Origin: Agapetus fuscipes
Taxonomy: Eukaryota > Arthropoda > Insecta > Trichoptera > Glossosomatidae
Direction: 5' to 3'
Assembly: GCA_951799405.1 (NCBI GenBank)
Contig: OX637361.1
Location: forward strand, 11,940,170 to 12,004,169
Length of the DNA: 64,000 nucleotides
In this document: positions 45,846-57,347 of the stretch, in pieces
How positions within the stretch are numbered: the first letter of the stretch is position 1
How the letters are laid out: each line of letters begins with the position of its first letter
The notes under the pieces: model-generated
Seen by the model: only the letters and a program-made list of their open reading frames with translations
Database searches by the model: none
What the model was told of the DNA's origin: nothing
Translations under genes and position numbers: made by a program

Positions 45846-48272
45846 ATGTCTGAATTTGAGTTAAAAAGTAGTGACTCTGAAATTAGTGATTCCGATGATG
45901 AAGAGGTAATTTCTTGAATAAAAATTAAATATTTACTGTATTACATATTTATTAATTATTTACATATTTAACTTTTATCCCTTTTTAGCTCCAGGAAGCG
46001 TTCGCCAAAGGATTTCTGAAACCCGGTTTAAATGAAGTGCTGCTGAAGTCTAGGAAAGTGAGCGTGAATAATGTGGCCGACATGAGGATCAGGATTAGCG
46101 AGCTGCAGCTGAAGCTCCCCTGGGTGGAGACCATGGACCTGGTGAACAACCCCGCCCCAATGGCGCCTGACGTGGCTCTTCAGCTTCAAGACTCCACGCA
46201 AAGACAGATGTAACATGCAAATCTTTACCATTTGTCTAACTTATTGTCGTCATCATTAGCTGACCACCCATACTGTAAAAAATGGTTCACTTTGCCAATG
46301 TACCCCCTGTTTCAGAGAAGGTCGGCAAGAGTTGCAGGGCTTATGTTCATTTGAAATTGGGATTTTTATATTGTAGGTCCACATGCGGCATGTGTGAGCC
46401 CGAAATTATGCGCGTCTGTTTGTGGGAATGCATTTAATATGAATCTCAAATGATACATATCTTCGCAGCTTAGATTTAGATTATTTAGATCATCTTGTAA
46501 AGGCAGCGCCTTGTTGTGTCAGCCAATTGTCTCTGTCTGTTGCCATGATGATGGTGATGATTTTTTATAGCGTTTTTATAGCGAAAGAATGGGAAATACA
46601 AAGTGAGCGTAAAAGAAGAAAATGCATGAAAAAGGTGATGGATATGAAGGAATTGAAAGAGGTATGTCAGGATAGGAAAAAATGGAGGCAACTCTGCAGA
46701 GGCTCTGGCCACCCCTAGCGGAATGGCGACAGAGTTACAGTTACAGGTTAGCTCTTGAGATGCGAATAGGAGGAGACATGCATAAGCCGCTTAACATCCC
46801 ATCCCTAGAAAAGGGAAACGCTCTGATCCTGCGACTATCGTCCCATTGCAGTTACTTCCTTACTATCCAAAGTAATGGAGAGGATCATCAATGACAAGCT
46901 CATGAAGTATTTGGAGACCCACAAACTGCTCAGCGACCATCACTATGGCTTCCGCCGCAATCGTTCTAGTGGGGACTTACTTACTTATGTGACACACATC
47001 TGGGGTCAACGCCTCGATCAGCTGGGCGAAACTCAGACTATCGCACTAGATATATCCAAAGCCTTCGACAGGGTATGGCACTCCAGCCTCCTAAACAAAC
47101 TGACGGCTTTTGGACTTCCTCCTCCACTAGTCCAATAGATATCTAGCTTTCTGAAAGGCAGATCTATTCAGACGGTTATAGATGGCTGTACATCGGGTCA
47201 GCTATCGATCAACTCTGGTGTCCCCCAAGGATCTGTCCTATCTCCAACACTATTTCTTCTGCACATCAATGACCTTCTGTCCTGTGCATCGATTCACTCC
47301 TACGCTGATGATAGTACCATTCACGATGGCTTCTTATTTGATAAACCCCAAAGCATCTTTTCAAAGATCAACACTGACCTCAAAGCTGTCAGCCACTGGG
47401 GAGCTGACAATCTCGTTGAATTTAATGTTAAAAAAACGCAGGCTTGTCAGATATCCCTGAAAAGGGCTCCAAACCCCAATTTCCCAACTTTTGACAACGT
47501 CCCCTTACCCAACCAAAACCACTTAGATCTTCTCGGTGTTTCTCTTTCATCAGAGCTGAAATATCAAGACGCCATCTCATCTCGAACCACTTCGGCCTTC
47601 CGGCGACTAGGCGTACTATATAGAGCTCGTAGATTTTTTACTTCAGCTCAACTGCTGACTCTATATAAATCCCAAATCCGTCCAATTATAGAGTATAACA
47701 GCCACCTCTGGTCCGGTATACCAAAGAAGCTGTGTGACCAACTTGACTCTGTGCAAAGAAGAGCGGTGAAGCTGATTGATGATCCCATTCTCACAGCCAA
47801 CCTACATTCTCTTGAGCACAGAAGGAAAGTTGGAATGATCAGTCTCTTCTATAGGTACTACAACGGCGTCTGCTCTGATGAAATATCCTCACTTATACCC
47901 CCTCCTCTCGTCACAACAAGGGCAACTCGTAGAACGGCTCACATTCAACCATTTGCAGTCGATATCAAAACTATGAGAACTTGGTGTTTTCACAACTCAT
48001 TCCTCTGCCAAACTGCCCGCTTATGGAATGAGTTACCGGTATCTGTGTTTCCATCCCAATTTAACCTTGCCCTTTTCAAATCCAATATCAATCGCCATTT
48101 CCTCTCAGTGTCTCAAAACAAAGCAACGCCGCACACACCACAGCACTGCGCAGCTAACGGTCCTGCAACCGGACATGGACAACTGCCACATCACCAACAC
48201 CTCTGCGGCACTATAACAAGTGTCATAGACCCTTAGAGTCTCTCGAATCTAGGGAGTCTCCCGCATAGGCTT

Positions 48273-48303
<31 letters not shown>

Positions 48304-51300
48304 CATCCTTGAAGTATGAAGTTCTTGGGCAACCTTTTGTTCGTCTTTCCAAGATTTTGCCTTCGAAGATGTTGTTAAGAAAGGTGATATGTCAAATCTC
48401 TTCAAATTGTGACTTATAAGCTCTCTTCTCTTTTTTACGTGCCGCAACCCCTCTTTGTTGGATTTCTTTTCGACCCACGATGTCTTGGACATTTTTCTCC
48501 AAATCCACATCTTGAATGCCTCCAGGCGGTCTTTTCATATATCTGGATAGTCCAGGTTCAACATACAACAAAATGCTCCAAACAAAAGCTTTCATGAATC
48601 CCTTTTTGGTTTCCATTTTTAAATGAGCATGAGCATTAGCAACTCATTGTAAAAAAAAAACGCGACTAAGCTACACATATATTGTAACTTCTTGCCGCGT
48701 TATCCCCGAAGGGGTCGCATATCGTGAGTTGAACCTATTTATTTTTACAGGTAAGGGGGCCGGCCTTACGCCGACTACGTCAGTTGAAGTGGGGGTTTCC
48801 CAGCTCCCGAGAGGGGGGGTACTCATTTCTTGTGAAGGCTGAGTAAACCTTGCCGGTATTTTATTTTGGGGTTTGAAATAAACACCGAAACGGGAAATCA
48901 TTTCTGACACCCTCGGTGGGATTCGAACCCGAGCTCACGGCAATGGAATGCAAGCACTCTACCAACTGAGCTATCGACCGGACTAACAGGGGTGACATTG
49001 GTAAAAGTGAACCAATTTTTACAGTAGAGGTGGTCACCCCCTTTCGTTTTCATAACTGATGGCATTTTAACCGCCCTACGCTTATGAACATACGGGATAC
49101 GCAAACTTTGAGTGTACCATTCTGCTACATCCCATATCGCATACGCACTTGAGAAAAAATCATATATATTTGAAAACTACAAACTGCTTGGCATCCGCCT
49201 GAGTTCTAAAGTCATGTCATACAAGTCTAGACAAGTAAGTAACTCATGGGCAGGCTAAGCGTTCAGTTTTTGTTTATCGTTTTGTAATTTTTCATAATAC
49301 TCTTCAAAAGTCAGGAGTTCACACATTGTGGTTTCGAAACCTGATTATTTTGTGCCTATTTCTCGGAAAATAACCTGAAGGTTAAAATTGTCTCACCTGA
49401 ACAATTATCTACCCCGTTCAGGAGAGTCTTCTGCAGATGACTGTCCTTGCTTTAATAACTAATTTTCTCATCGTTACCTGAATCAAATGTTAGCACACTT
49501 ATTCAACAACTTCTTACTGATTTTCAAACTTACCGTCAATGTATTTCTAGAAATATCCGAGCTAATAATGCCAAACTCCCCGCTGTCGACATATCAGAAG
49601 ACCCGGTGCTGAACGAGTTCAAACGAGAGACTCTACTACATCGCCAGGCACAGGCAACAGTCCTAGAGGGCATACAGAGACTCAAAGACCTGGGGATCGT
49701 CACTAAAAGGTGTGTCTGATTTAAGATTTTATTTTTTTGTGTTAAGTGAAAAGGTTCAAATAAAAAGAGATTTATTTGCCTTTCGCGTGGCAGCACAGCC
49801 GATTGACATCACATTTTTCCCCTTATTTAAATGTGATAGAATGTGATTTAATAGACTCAATTTAATTGTTTTTTTTTTCGGTCGGCAATGTCATACTTCT
49901 ATGTGACTATTGTTGTGTCACGACAGATCGGTTATAGATAACCTGTCCATAGACAATTTGGTCTCTTATCATTTCATCCACACAACTTTTTGGTTACAGA
50001 CAACTCGACCACAAATGACTTGACCACAGACACATTCGTCACGGACAATTCGGTTACACGACAATACGTCCACATGACTTTTTGGTCAATGACATTTTGG
50101 TCACATACTTACAATATAGGCCCTCAGACAGCTCCAACACAGAAACTTTTCTCTCCAAAAAATTTTTAATTTCTGTAGTTTCTATGATGGAGCTGTCTGT
50201 GGACCATATATATGTTGTATGTGACCAAGCTGTGAACCAAAAAGTTGCGACGAACTGTCCGTGACGAGTTATCTGCAGCCAATTTGTCTGTGGACGATTT
50301 TGTGGTGGGTGATTTGTCAATGGCCGAGCTGTCTGTGGACGAGTTATATGCGGCTGAGTTGTCTATGATGGAACGGTCATGTGACGATTTGTCAATGGCC
50401 GAGCTGTCTGTGGACGAGTTATATGCGGCAGAGTTGTCTATGACGGAACGGTCGTGTGACGATTTGTCAATGGCCGAGCTGTCTGTGGACGAGTTATATG
50501 CGGCTGAGTTGTCTGTGACAGAACTGAAGTGTGACCGAATTGTCCATGGCCGAACTGTCTGTAGACAAGTTGTCTGTGACCGATTTGTCATGGAACTGAC
50601 TATGGTGCTGAGTAACTAATAACAAAATATTGGTTGTGATGGGCACTATATTTGTATCATGTACTTAGATTTGATGTTATGAGGAATGAGAAATACCTCC
50701 TTCTCCATCTTATACAAGGAAAGATTGAGGGGAGAAGAACACAAGGACGCCGAAGGACATAGTGGCTGAAAATCCTGCAACAATGGTTTAATCTAATCTA
50801 AGTTGCAAAGATATGTTACATTGGAGATTCACATTACATGCATTCTCACAACCAGACACGTACAAGTTTGCGCTTGCACATGCCTCATGTGAACCTACAA
50901 CATAAAAACCAAATCTCAAATGGACATGCACTCTGTAACTCTTGCTGTCCTTCCCTGAAACAGGGGTGACATTGGCAAAGTGAACCATTTTTACAGCATG
51001 GGTGGTCAGCCACATACCAACCTATAAGTCAAGGAACATACACGACAAATTACATTTTTGAAATCAATAAATAATAATATATATGGACATCAAAAACTAA
51101 AACATAAAACAAATTTCACTTTAATAAACCCTAGCCGCCAACATTACAGATCAACCGCCATTTCTTTCTGTCCTTACATACTTCTTTCATTTCCTCCAGA
51201 GTCATAACCTTCTTCATACAGGCTCTTATTTTATTATGACTCTGGATATTCCATTCATTCGCAATTTCGGATATTTGGTCCATCCATACCTTTCTCGGTT

Positions 51301-53217
51301 TTCCTCTACCACGACATCCATCTATTCTACCAACATATATAAGTCATAATAAAAGAAGAGCCTGTATGAAAAAGGTTATGACTCTGGAGGAAATGAAATA
51401 AGTATGTAAGGACAGAAAGAAATGGCGGTTGATCTGTAATGTTGGCGGCTAGGGTTTGTTAAATTAGAATTTGTTTTCTGTTTAGTTTTGATACTATTAT
51501 TTACTGATTTATAAAATGTAATTTGTCGTGTATGTTCCTTGACTTATAGGTTGGTATGCGGCTGACTTGTAAAAATGGTTCACTTTGCCAATGTCACCCC
51601 ACCCCTGTTACAGGGAAGGACTTCAAGAGTTGCAGGGTGTATGTCCATTTGAGATTTGGTTTTTATGTTGTAGGTTCACATGAGGCATTTGCAAGCGCGA
51701 ACTTGTACGTGTCTGCTTGTGAAAATGCATATAATGTGAATCCCCAATGTTACATATCTTTGCAACTTAGATTATATTAGGTATATAAAAACAACAAAAC
51801 CTTTAAAAGAAATCTATGTATCAATGTGCTTAATTGTTTGTGACGTGTGTTATTCCAGGCCGGACACATATTTTGCAGAGATGGCTAAGACTGACCAGCA
51901 CATGCAAAAGGTGCGGCAGAACCTCATGGCCAAGCAGGCGGGGCAGGCCCGCGCGGAGAAGGTGCGCCAACTGCGCCAACAGAAGAAGATGGGCAAACAG
52001 CTGCAGGTCAGTCTACGTCTCATTTTTAGAAAATACACGTACAGTGGAACCTCTCATAACAAGCACATCCAATAACGAGTAATTCGCATAATGAGCTCTT
52101 CGCTGGGTTGAAAAATTCATAATCAAACCAAAGCAACGCAACACACACCACAGCACTGCGCAGCTAACGACCCTGCAACCGGATAAGGACAACTGCCACA
52201 TTACCAACACCTCTGCGGCACTATAACAAGTGTCATAGACCCCTAGAGTCTCTTGAATCTAGGGAGTCTCCCGCACAATGCAACTCCCAAAAAACGCAAC
52301 TAAGGTACACATATAGTGTAACTTCTTGCCGCGTTATCCCCGAAGGGGTCGCATGTGGCGAGTTGAACTTATTTATTTTTACAGGTAAGGGGGCCGGCCT
52401 TACGCCAATCACTTCAGTTGAAGTGGGGGTTTCCCAGCTCCCAAGAGGGCTGGTACTCATTTCTTGTGAAGGCTGAGTAAACCTTGCCGGTATTTTATAT
52501 TGGGGTTTGAAATAAACACCGAAACGGGAAATCATTTCTGACACCCTCGGCGGGATTCGAACCCGAGCTCACGGCATGGAATGCAAGCACTCTACCAACT
52601 GAGCTATCGACCGGACAAGCACAAGCTTTCTTAAAAAAAACAAAGGACGGTCACTAAAGGTCCATCCAGCCTTATAGCAACTGGGTCTTGCTTGAGTATT
52701 GGCGCTTTGTTGCAACGACCAAGCTCGTAAACACCTTTGCGGCACTACAAGTGTCATAGACCCCTAGAGTCCCTGAAATCTAGGGAGTCTCCCAAACAGG
52801 CTTTCTTAAAAAAAGAAATGGGTAATCTCATTCTACTTACACAAAAATCTTTAATTTTTCCAGGCACAAACTAAACAACAGAGAGCCGTGGAGAAGAAAG
52901 ACATGCTGAACCAAGTGAAGAAGTACAGGAAGGGCCTGAAGGACCAGGACAACTTCCTGGACGACAGCAAACCTGGAAAGAGGAACACGCAGCAGAAGAG
53001 TCTCATGAAGAGGAACATGAAGAACAAGAAGTACGGCTTTGGCGGCAAGAAGAAGGGAAGCAAGCTGAACACCAGAGACTCCTCGGCAGACTTCAGCGAT
53101 CTGAAGAGGGGCAGCGGGAAGAATAACTTTAAAAATAAAATGAATACGAATATGAAAGGCAACAAGAGGCTAGGAAAGTCACGCCGACAAAACGTCAAAG
53201 GGAAAGGTAAGAAATGA
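45846..53217 (+). CDS. EBP2: EBP2 homolog, 60S ribosome assembly factor, complete, five exons
   Basis: Nucleolar rRNA-processing protein (human EBNA1BP2) needed for 27S pre-rRNA maturation and 60S subunit assembly. Exons: 45846-45905, 45989-46209, 49551-49709, 51859-52006, 52864-53217; AG/GT borders and phases agree, 313 residues (human 306). Family signatures: acidic start MSEFELKSSDSEISDSDDEE, LQEAFAKGFLKPGLN, FKRETLLHRQAQATVLEGI, RPDTYFAEMAKTDQHMQKVR, a coiled, basic middle (QLRQQKKMGKQLQ), and the C-terminal KKYGFGGKKKGSKLNTRDS, then a lysine-rich tail to TGA. The 3.3-kb intron 2, 2.1-kb intron 3 and intron 4 are full of retroelements, but all splice sites remain intact. Confidence 0.95.
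46258..46490 (+). repeat. R3U repeat
   Basis: From GCTGACCACCCATACTGTAA to TTAGATTTAGATTATTTAGA. Directly after EBP2 exon 2, in intron 2. Confidence 0.7.
46560..46748 (+). mobile_element. RTE LINE 3' fragment
   Basis: KEWEIQSERKRRKCMKKVMD ... RKKWRQLCRGSGHP then stop and GGCGACAGAGTTACAGTTAC, nearly identical to the end of the element at 16551-18345. Confidence 0.85.
46755..48300 (+). mobile_element. Non-LTR retrotransposon (CR1/Jockey/I group), 5'-truncated, with poly(A)
   Basis: RT segments spread over three frames: VMERIINDKL, HHYGFRRNRSSGDLLTYV, ALDISKAFDRVWHSSLLNKL (stop at 47138), INSGVPQGSVLSPTLFLLHI, catalytic SYADDSTIHD (about 47300), HLDLLGVSLSSELKYQ, IRPIIEYNSHLWSG and VQRRAVKLIDDP, then ARLWNELPVSVFP, stop 48234-48236. 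The 3' end has a CCTTAGA...TCTAGGG hairpin and a run of about 28 A. Endonuclease lost; several frameshifts. Exact clade uncertain. Its final 95 bases are shared with SINE-B tails. Confidence 0.88.
48310..48640 (-). mobile_element. Degraded LINE C-terminal fragment
   Basis: Minus-strand frames read KKGFMKAFVWSILLY, MWIWRKMSKTSWVEKKSN and RHVKKRRELI, typical of an RTE/L1-type reverse transcriptase C-terminus with frame breaks. EBP2 intron 2. Confidence 0.6.
48661..49040 (-). mobile_element. SINE-A (48661-48983) joined to an R3U fragment
   Basis: Complete SINE-A complement from CGCGACTAAGCTACACATAT to CTGAGCTATCGACCGGAC, followed at 48986-49040 by ACAGGGGTGACATTGG and GTGGTCACCCC, a piece of R3U in the same orientation. 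R3U also lies directly before SINE-A at 7455-8050. Confidence 0.75.
49075..49385 (+). repeat. Unclassified interspersed repeat, copy 2
   Basis: Opposite-strand partner of 24735-25025: GGGATACGCAAACTTTGAGT, ACCATTCTGCTACATCCCAT, GCATCCGCCTGAGTTCTAAA, ACATTGTGGTTTCGAAACC and AACCTGAAGGTT. Confidence 0.55.
49915..50600. repeat. Inverted pair of 15-bp minisatellite arrays
   Basis: About 49915-50115 holds units of the type GACAATTCGGTTACA; about 50205-50600 holds the complementary orientation (GTGGACGAGTTATAT, TGACGATTTGTCAAT). The right arm also has a 75-bp higher-order repeat, about 2.5 copies (GATTTGTCAATGGCCGAGCT ... CGGTCGTGTGAC). Between the arms, CAGACAGCTCCAACACAGAA (about 50116) pairs with TTTCTATGATGGAGCTGTCT (about 50182). 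In EBP2 intron 3. Confidence 0.8.
50655..50785 (+). mobile_element. Short LINE C-terminal fragment
   Basis: ATGAGGAATGAGAAATACCT ... KIEGRRTQGRRRTSW-like reading, then LKILQQWF; a common RTE-type ending. Confidence 0.45.
50790..51780. mobile_element. Head-to-head pair of RTE 3' ends forming a 1-kb palindrome
   Basis: Left copy on the minus strand (50790-51335), right copy on the plus strand (51341-51780). Matched arms are about 50790-51241 and 51342-51780; each contains the end of the RTE frame (RACMKKVMTLEEMK...), a spacer and the whole R3U unit. The left copy continues through the spacer (GRGKPRKVWMDQI). EBP2 intron 3. Confidence 0.8.
52036..52292 (+). repeat. Composite: MITE end, SINE-B scrap and LINE tail
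   Basis: CAGTGGAACCTCTCATAACA (a mariner-like MITE tip after TA), GCTCTTCGCTGGGTTGAAAA from SINE-B, then AAAGCAACGCAACACACACC to TCTAGGGAGTCTCCCGCAC, the 3' end of the LINE type at 46755-48300. EBP2 intron 4. Confidence 0.65.
52293..52616 (-). mobile_element. SINE-A inserted in a LINE/SINE tail
   Basis: Full SINE-A complement. GCACAA stands on both sides (about 52273 and 52618), a likely target duplication; the interrupted tail resumes as GCTTTCTTAAAAAAAA. Confidence 0.8.
52637..52817 (+). mobile_element. SINE-B with LINE-type tail
   Basis: GGACGGTCACTAAAGGTCCA to CGACCAAGCTCGTAAACACC, then GCGGCACTACAAGTGTCATA, CCCTAGAGTCCCTGAAATCT AGGG hairpin and CTTTCTTAAAAAAA. Sits 47 bp before EBP2 exon 5. 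Confidence 0.75.
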
Positions 53218-53270
53218 GTGTAAACTGGATGCAGTCTGTCTGTGAAATTTACTTTTAAGATTAATTATTC

Positions 53271-53276
53271 AATAAA
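53271..53276 (+). terminator. EBP2 poly(A) signal
   Basis: AATAAA 54 bases past the EBP2 stop, followed by TGTGCGGTTTTATT, a GU-rich downstream element. Confidence 0.7.
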
Positions 53277-53407
53277 ATATTTTACTGTAATGTGCGGTTT
53301 TATTCTTCCTTTCTGTTGTGATTTCATGTTTTGAAACTTCGAGAAACCCATTCTTTTGTATAACATGGTTCGTAAAATCTGTTTTTTATGCCATACAAAA
53401 TGTCTGT

Positions 53408-53460
53408 AATCTAAAATCTAAGTTGCAAAGATATGTTAACATTTAAGATTCATATTAAAT
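53408..53460 (-). repeat. R3U terminal fragment
   Basis: ATCTAAGTTGCAAAGATATG TT and TTAAGATTCATATTAAAT, complement of the R3U 3' end. Confidence 0.5.
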
Positions 53461-53639
53461 CATAGAGTTATAAAGTAATAGGAAAAGCAACATTGTCTCT
53501 GAAAATATTGTGGTGCGCTGTGTCATTTACACAATAAAATATCTGAGCATAAAAACATTTTGCTGTAGTACTTGAAAAAATCATTCTGTTGTATAATAAG
53601 ACGATGGTCTTCTTCTCTAGCTTCAATCCTGGGATTGGC

Positions 53640-53790
53640 TTGCAGCAATTTCTTTCACTCTTCTCCTCCATTCTTCCCTGTCTTGTGCGGCTCTTTTAAG
53701 GTCTGCATATGATGAGCAGCGCACGTCCACGAACAGGTCCTCCAGGTATTGGCGTGGGTGTCCCCCAGAGTTGGTTCCCGCAGTCATCCC
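53640..53790 (-). mobile_element. LINE C-terminal fragment
   Basis: Minus-strand frame GGHPRQYLEDLFVDVR, then DLKRAAQDREEWRRRVKEIA and a stop. The AxDRxxWRRxV ending is typical of RTE/CR1-type elements. Confidence 0.6.
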
Positions 53791-53974
53791 CACCATGTTG
53801 CGTGTTTTTGATTAGAAGTCCCAAAATTTCTTCAGAAACGGCCAACAAACTGCTATGCAGTTTGGCTGAAGTAGTCATTGAATAAAAATATGTATTATTA
53901 TATTGAAATAAAGAATTAAAAAAAAAAAAAAACGGGATCATGTCTCTACCTACAAGATGGCAGATATTCTTCAA

Positions 53975-54612
53975 ATAATATGGAGAGAATGAGTGATGAA
54001 AGACTGTCAAAGAAAGTATACGTTGCAAGAATAGATGTATGACATGGTAGAGGAAGACTGAGAAAGCTATGGATGGATCAAAATTCTAAAATAGCAAATG
54101 AATGGGATATCCAGAGTCAGAATAAGAGGAGAGCTTGTGTGAAAAAGGTTATGACTCTGGATGAAATGAAAGTATGTAAGGACAAGAAGAAATGCCGGCT
54201 AATCTGTAATGTGGATTTGTAATTTTGGTGGCATATTTATTCATAATTTTATATTTTGTTTTTTGTAGACCTATTGACTTTTTTTGTATAGATGTCTTTT
54301 TAAGATTTTGTTTAGCTGTTTATACCTGAATGCTTTTTCTTATTTGTATTCCTTGACTTACATATATGTTGGTATGAGGCTGACCACCCATACTGTAAAC
54401 AATGCTATACTTTGCCAATGTCACCCCTGTTTCAGGGAAGGTCGGCAAAAGTTGCAGAGTGTATGTTCATTTGAGGTTTGGTTTTAATTAGTAAGGACTT
54501 ATTCAGCATTTGTAAGCGCAACCTTACACATGTCTGTTTGTGGGCATGCATTTGATAATGAGTTTTGAATATTAATACATCTTTGCCACTTAGATTACAG
54601 ATTATTATTATA
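53975..54612 (+). mobile_element. RTE-like LINE 3' end with its 3'UTR (R3U)
   Basis: Coding remnant MERMSDERLSKKVYV, RGRLRKLWMDQNSKIA, EWDIQSQNKRRACVKKVMTL and CKDKKKCRLICNV, then about 110 bp of spacer, then R3U (GGTATGAGGCTGACCACCCA to CTTAGATTACAGATT). This copy links the R3U repeat to the LINE. Confidence 0.75.
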
Positions 54613-57347
54613 GATAAAAGTGCTGCACCAAATTGTCACATTACCTCCTTGGTTAAATGTCAGACCCTTGGTCTGCTCACCCATACCTGCTGACTATTTT
54701 TACTCCAATAAAACGCTGCACTTTGTATCCAAATGCATTAAAAATTCAGGAACTAAAAATAAAAGAACAGTGTCCCAGTAAAAAATGCTTTATTAAAAAA
54801 AATACAAGATAAGTAACTCAATATAAAAAAGATACATTTCAGTTTGGAGAAAGATTTGTAAGGTGATCCCAAAGACAAATATTTAGGATGGTTTATCCTT
54901 TAAATACGAGTCAGCTTGCTTGGGATGGTATATCATCAGTTTCTGACATTTTATAGAGATTTGCAAGCATATTTTAAAGGTAAAAATATATTGCGGCATG
55001 AAATATTGTTTCCTAATTTCATACAATTTGAGACAGTAAAAATATTTCATGTGTAAATTTCTATAAAAAAAATGCCAGAAGCATGGCAATACTCTCCAAA
55101 TGTTGAGTTTATTTAACTTGTAAGGTTTACAGCCTGCTTTAGCTCACTGGTCGCACGGGACATGATAGCAGCCCCGTGCTTTTAGGGTAATGGCACCAAT
55201 TTTGAATTTCATTTGGTACATGATTATATTTTAGGAGATAAGACGGTCGCTCTGATAAATAATTATTTCATAAAAGCAAACAGAACTTATCAAAGCATTT
55301 CATAAATATCTCAAGGCAATAGAAACAGATATCATCCACCATAATGGCCTAGTATTCATAAACTTACGTAGTTAAGATAAACGATGCAATAAATACAGTC
55401 ACACCTCGTCATTACAAAACGCTCAAGAGTTTTTCAAGTTGAACGTTAAAAAAGACTTCATCATTTGAGGTATAAATGTATTTCTGTTATCTTATTTGTA
55501 ATATTTTGATGCATTCTTTATCATTAACAATACTTTTAACATCTGAAAGCTAGTTTTCTTTATAAATACTGACTTCTATTGCTGTAATGTATAAAAACGC
55601 AGTGTTAGCTTCATTTTCCATACAGTACTTCTTATCGTTTTCCATATAAAAGTTTCATATATTTTAAAAATAACTTTGTACATTTTTATGCTTACAACTA
55701 GGTTTATTATTTCGTTGAGTCATTCCTTCATGTTGTTAACTCTGGTTTTCTTCACGCTCGGCACACGGGTCAACTGAAAGACACTCCTCACGAGTACAAC
55801 TCAAATGATGATAAATGTTAAGAAACACAATACCAGCGAGTATTCTACACAATCCACCTTCTGCAAGTTTACAGAAAGATAAGACAGCAGTTGGTGCAAC
55901 CAAAAATGTTAAACTTATCTGCTGTGAAAACTCCTTGAAACAACTCACCTAAAGTGTGGAAGAAGGAAATGATTTTGTTTCCATGTTTTTTCATCCAAAG
56001 ATAACAAAGTTCCAAATATAAGCAGCATTGCCATATATTGTAGTTACCTTTGAAAATTTAGCTTAACTTTTGTGGTTTTCATAAGTTAACTCTACTGCGT
56101 AAGTAATGCTTACGAGTTATTTTAGTACTTTAGTTAGCTTTTGAAGGTATCTATAGTCAGCAAACAATTGGACAGTTAGTTTTTTTTTGGGATAGTTATA
56201 ACTGAGAAAGAAGTGATATCAGTTTGTGCTCGAGTGGACAGTGAATAGAAAAGTTGAGACAAAATCCCGATTTGTAGTTTACAAAAATCCACACAGACTC
56301 GTTTTATATAAACAATGTTCATAGACTATTCCTCATTAACAATTAGAAAAATAAACAACAATATAATATCTGACATACATCAAGCACTTACATGTAAACC
56401 CACAATGTTGTATTCCTGACTTTAGACCGATTTCAACACCGGAGAGGAAAAAATCAAAGAGAAAACAAGTTATTCAAAAATAGAAGCATACTTCTTCATT
56501 TGAAGAGAAAGGATTCCACAAGAAATTCAAAACCGGACCAATTCTAACTTAGTAACTATTGAAAATGGTATGTTTTAATTCCTTAATTGCTTCAGCTGAT
56601 TTTTGGCAATCTCAGGCATTCTTTTTATTTCTTCATTTCAATCAGATTTTTTTCTATTCTACTACTTTAGTTATTATTAGTAGGACAAACCATAGACAAT
56701 AATAAAGACATTACAAGTTGACCCACTGTAGAAGCCAAAATCAGCCAGTGTCGCCATACACCACCACTCTGATTATTTCATTTTTGTCAACTGGTAACAC
56801 ACAATTATTCAGGAATACAAATTGCAACATAAAACTTTTCGCTTATTTTTTGTTAACGGCGATGTTAATTTTTTTTTGTACAATGAACTAACAAGTAGTT
56901 TTACATTTTTTTTTTCTCATATTCAACTCGACATTATTATTGGACTGTAAAAAGTGCTAAGAAGAGAAACCTTGCTTGTACATTATCAAAGTTTGTTTTT
57001 CAAGGCTTTCTATTTATATTTTTCATACAAAATGTCGAGTGATTTAAATCTGATATATTTAAGAATACAAAAGTTCCTAATTTCTATTTTGTAGGAATGA
57101 GGCAGTGGCCATCATTTAAAATTACAGCGGAAAGACTAAAACACATTCCTGCCAACTGCATCTCGTCAAAAACAAAAACATTTTTTAATGGACTCGGAAC
57201 GGATGTTACATATATTGGCGGGCGCCATGTAACTAGGTCCTTAGCAAACAATAAAAAATATTAGTTAGCCTTCGCTCTAGAAACCCAGCAGTATGTTACA
57301 ACTTTCATGACTATGGAATTTGTTTTGACTCCATTCATAGGGAAGTA
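54613..57347. other. Unique AT-rich DNA, possible distal 3'UTR
   Basis: Almost repeat-free, no coding pattern on either strand. A minus-strand AATAAA at 54789-54794 followed by T/GT-rich sequence could end the transcript of the gene at 62913-64000. Confidence 0.35.
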
